NCBI GenBank assembly: GCA_027621895.1
Contig: JAQCAK010000100.1
Span: forward strand, 1 to 6,889
Reading direction: 5' to 3'
Source: Pseudomonadota bacterium
GTDB taxonomy: Bacteria > Pseudomonadota > Gammaproteobacteria > Pseudomonadales > Azotimanducaceae
DNA: 6,889 nt
Of this stretch, positions 5,845 to 6,889 are shown one piece after another. Each line of letters opens with the position of its first letter. Position 1 is the first letter of the stretch. The notes beneath the pieces were generated by a model. It searched no databases. It saw only the letters and a list, made by a program, of their open reading frames with translations, and was not told where the DNA came from. The translations under genes were made by a program, and so were the position numbers.

Positions 5845-6889
5845 ATGCACAGGATTCACCCTCAACAACATTTCCGAGAAAGGTCTGAACAGGTTCCCTG
5901 CTGACCTTTATGAACTGGCAGAAGAGATCAGTGATCCGGATGCCATCTTGCTGCGCAGTTACAAAATGAGCCTGGAAGACGCCACGCCGTCAGTCCGTGC
6001 CGTGGGTCGTGCCGGTGCTGGCGTCAATAACATCCCGGTAGAGGAATATACCGATCGCGGCATCGTGGTCTTCAATACGCCCGGCGCCAATGCGAACGCG
6101 GTGAAAGAGCTGGTCATGGCCGGTCTGCTGCTTTCCTGCCGGGGTATTATTCCCGGTATTGAGTACGTGAACGGGCTGGGTTCCTACACCGACAAGGATG
6201 AGCTGAACAAACTGGTTGAAGCCAGCAAGAAACAGTACAAGGGCAATGAGCTCAAAGGTCGCACCCTGGGTGTCCTTGGCCTGGGCGCGATCGGTTCCAT
6301 GGTTGCAGATATGGCGCTGCAGATGGAAATGCAGGTCGTCGGCTACGATCCTGCGCTGTCCGTTGAGGCGGCATGGCGTCTGTCGAGTCGCGTTGAGAAA
6401 ATGGATAACCTGCAGCAGCTGTTCAGTCGGTCTGATCTGGTCACGCTGCATGTACCGGCGCTGGACAGTACCCGCGGCATGATCAATGCCGAAACCCTCG
6501 CGCAGTTCAGGGACGGCGCCGTACTGCTGAACTTTGCGCGGGAAGAGATAGTCGATAAGGATGCCGTCAAGGCAGCGCTGGAATCCGGCAAGATTTCCCA
6601 GTACATCTCTGACTTTCCGACACCAGGACTGATTGGTCTGCCGGGGGTCATTTCCACACCACACCTGGGGGCCAGTACTGAGGAGGCGGAGGAGAACTGC
6701 GCCATGATGGTGGCAGACCAGGTGCGGGATTTTCTCGAGAACGGCAACATCAGGAACTCGGTAAACTTCCCCACGGTCTTCCTGGAGCGGTCAGAGGGCT
6801 GTTACCGGATTGCGCTCGCGAACCATAATGTGCCGCGGATACTGGGCAGCGTGCTGTCGATTCTGGCGGATCGCAATATCAACGTCGTC
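5845..6889 (+). CDS. serA: D-3-phosphoglycerate dehydrogenase (SerA), 3'-partial, frameshift near the start
   Basis: Cytoplasmic NAD-dependent enzyme oxidising 3-phosphoglycerate to 3-phosphohydroxypyruvate, the first step of serine synthesis. From 5858 the frame is open to the window end (344 codons). It shows TLNNISEKGLNRFP, DAILLRSYKM, VGRAGAGVNNIPV, FNTPGANANAVKEL, the Rossmann GLGAIG (6278-6295), the catalytic arginine of NFAREEIVD (6539-6541), YISDFPTPG, the catalytic histidine of PHLGAST (6662-6664) and AEENCAMMVADQ. It then enters an ACT regulatory domain (YRIALANHNVPRILG) that the window cuts off. It belongs to the roughly 390-residue SerA class with DFP in place of the usual DVFxxEP. 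ATG 5845, with GGGAG four bases before it, reads MHRI in frame 1, but homology continues in frame 2 from ACC 5858, so a shift lies at 5854-5860. The in-frame ATG 5768 would add an unrelated 30-residue leader and sits beside the hairpin, so I consider it unlikely. Confidence 0.9.
5854..5860 (+). other. Apparent frameshift at the start of serA
   Basis: ATT (5854-5856) in frame 1 and ACC (5858-5860) in frame 2 are separated by one C. SerA proteins of this class begin MxKIxTLNNIS, so MHRI-x-TLNNIS would need three bases there. Two bases seem to be missing, for example CAAACC reduced to CACC by loss of two A. A one-base insertion giving MHRITLNNIS is the alternative. Confidence 0.6.

Noticed and set aside
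5768..5857. In-frame ATG 5768 as the serA start, which would avoid a frameshift
   Set aside because: The added 30 residues do not resemble SerA N-termini, the ATG is next to a strong hairpin with no ribosome site, and it lies upstream of the likely -10 element. ATG 5845 has GGGAG and gives a family-like MHRI start.
5990..6664. Minus-strand open frame of 224 codons
   Set aside because: It is fully antisense to serA, whose catalytic motifs are intact on the plus strand; there is no domain signal.

Overview
The window reads as bacterial chromosome, most likely from a gammaproteobacterium. This rests on the protein types (NnrU, a YtrA-type GntR/ABC operon whose permease has a DRSILFWKSLPVSD-like segment, a SerA with a YxxDFP active-site region), moderately high GC, tight ATGA overlaps and promoter-like hexamers followed by GC-rich discriminators. 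The taxon is inference; there is no rRNA or other decisive marker. All genes lie on the + strand. I see no tRNA, rRNA, CRISPR array, insertion sequence or phage gene.

Layout. 1-962: a MurG-like glycosyltransferase cut off at its 5' end by the window edge and split by an apparent one-base frameshift near 436-440. It resembles the stand-alone clostridial-type MurG more than the dcw-cluster MurG. 1020-2441: an M20D (AbgB-like) amidohydrolase with a predicted signal peptide. 2442-2579: an intergenic region with a hairpin that looks like a dispersed repeat, then a perfect 8-bp inverted repeat overlapping promoter-like sequences. 2580-4918: a compact four-gene operon of YtrA-type GntR repressor, ABC ATPase, six-helix ABC-2-type permease and a 71-residue protein with an N-terminal hydrophobic segment and a SHOCT-like C-terminus. 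Every junction in it overlaps. 5014-5691: an NnrU-family membrane protein. 5692-5844: a non-coding region with a strong near-palindrome and a promoter-like hexamer. 5845 to the window end: a D-3-phosphoglycerate dehydrogenase (SerA) with an apparent frameshift within its first five codons, running off the window before its ACT domain is complete.

How the genes work together. The clearest functional unit is 2537-4918. The repressor probably binds the palindrome overlapping its own promoter and controls the ABC exporter-like complex, as in known ytr-like loci. The small SHOCT-like protein is translationally linked to the permease and is the least explained member. The other genes (MurG-like, amidohydrolase, nnrU, serA) appear to be independent units of cell-wall, peptide/folate-catabolite, heme/nitrogen-oxide-related and serine metabolism. 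The two apparent frameshifts within 7 kb, both explainable by lost bases in short homopolymers, suggest either sequencing or assembly indels or real gene decay. The sequence alone cannot decide between these.
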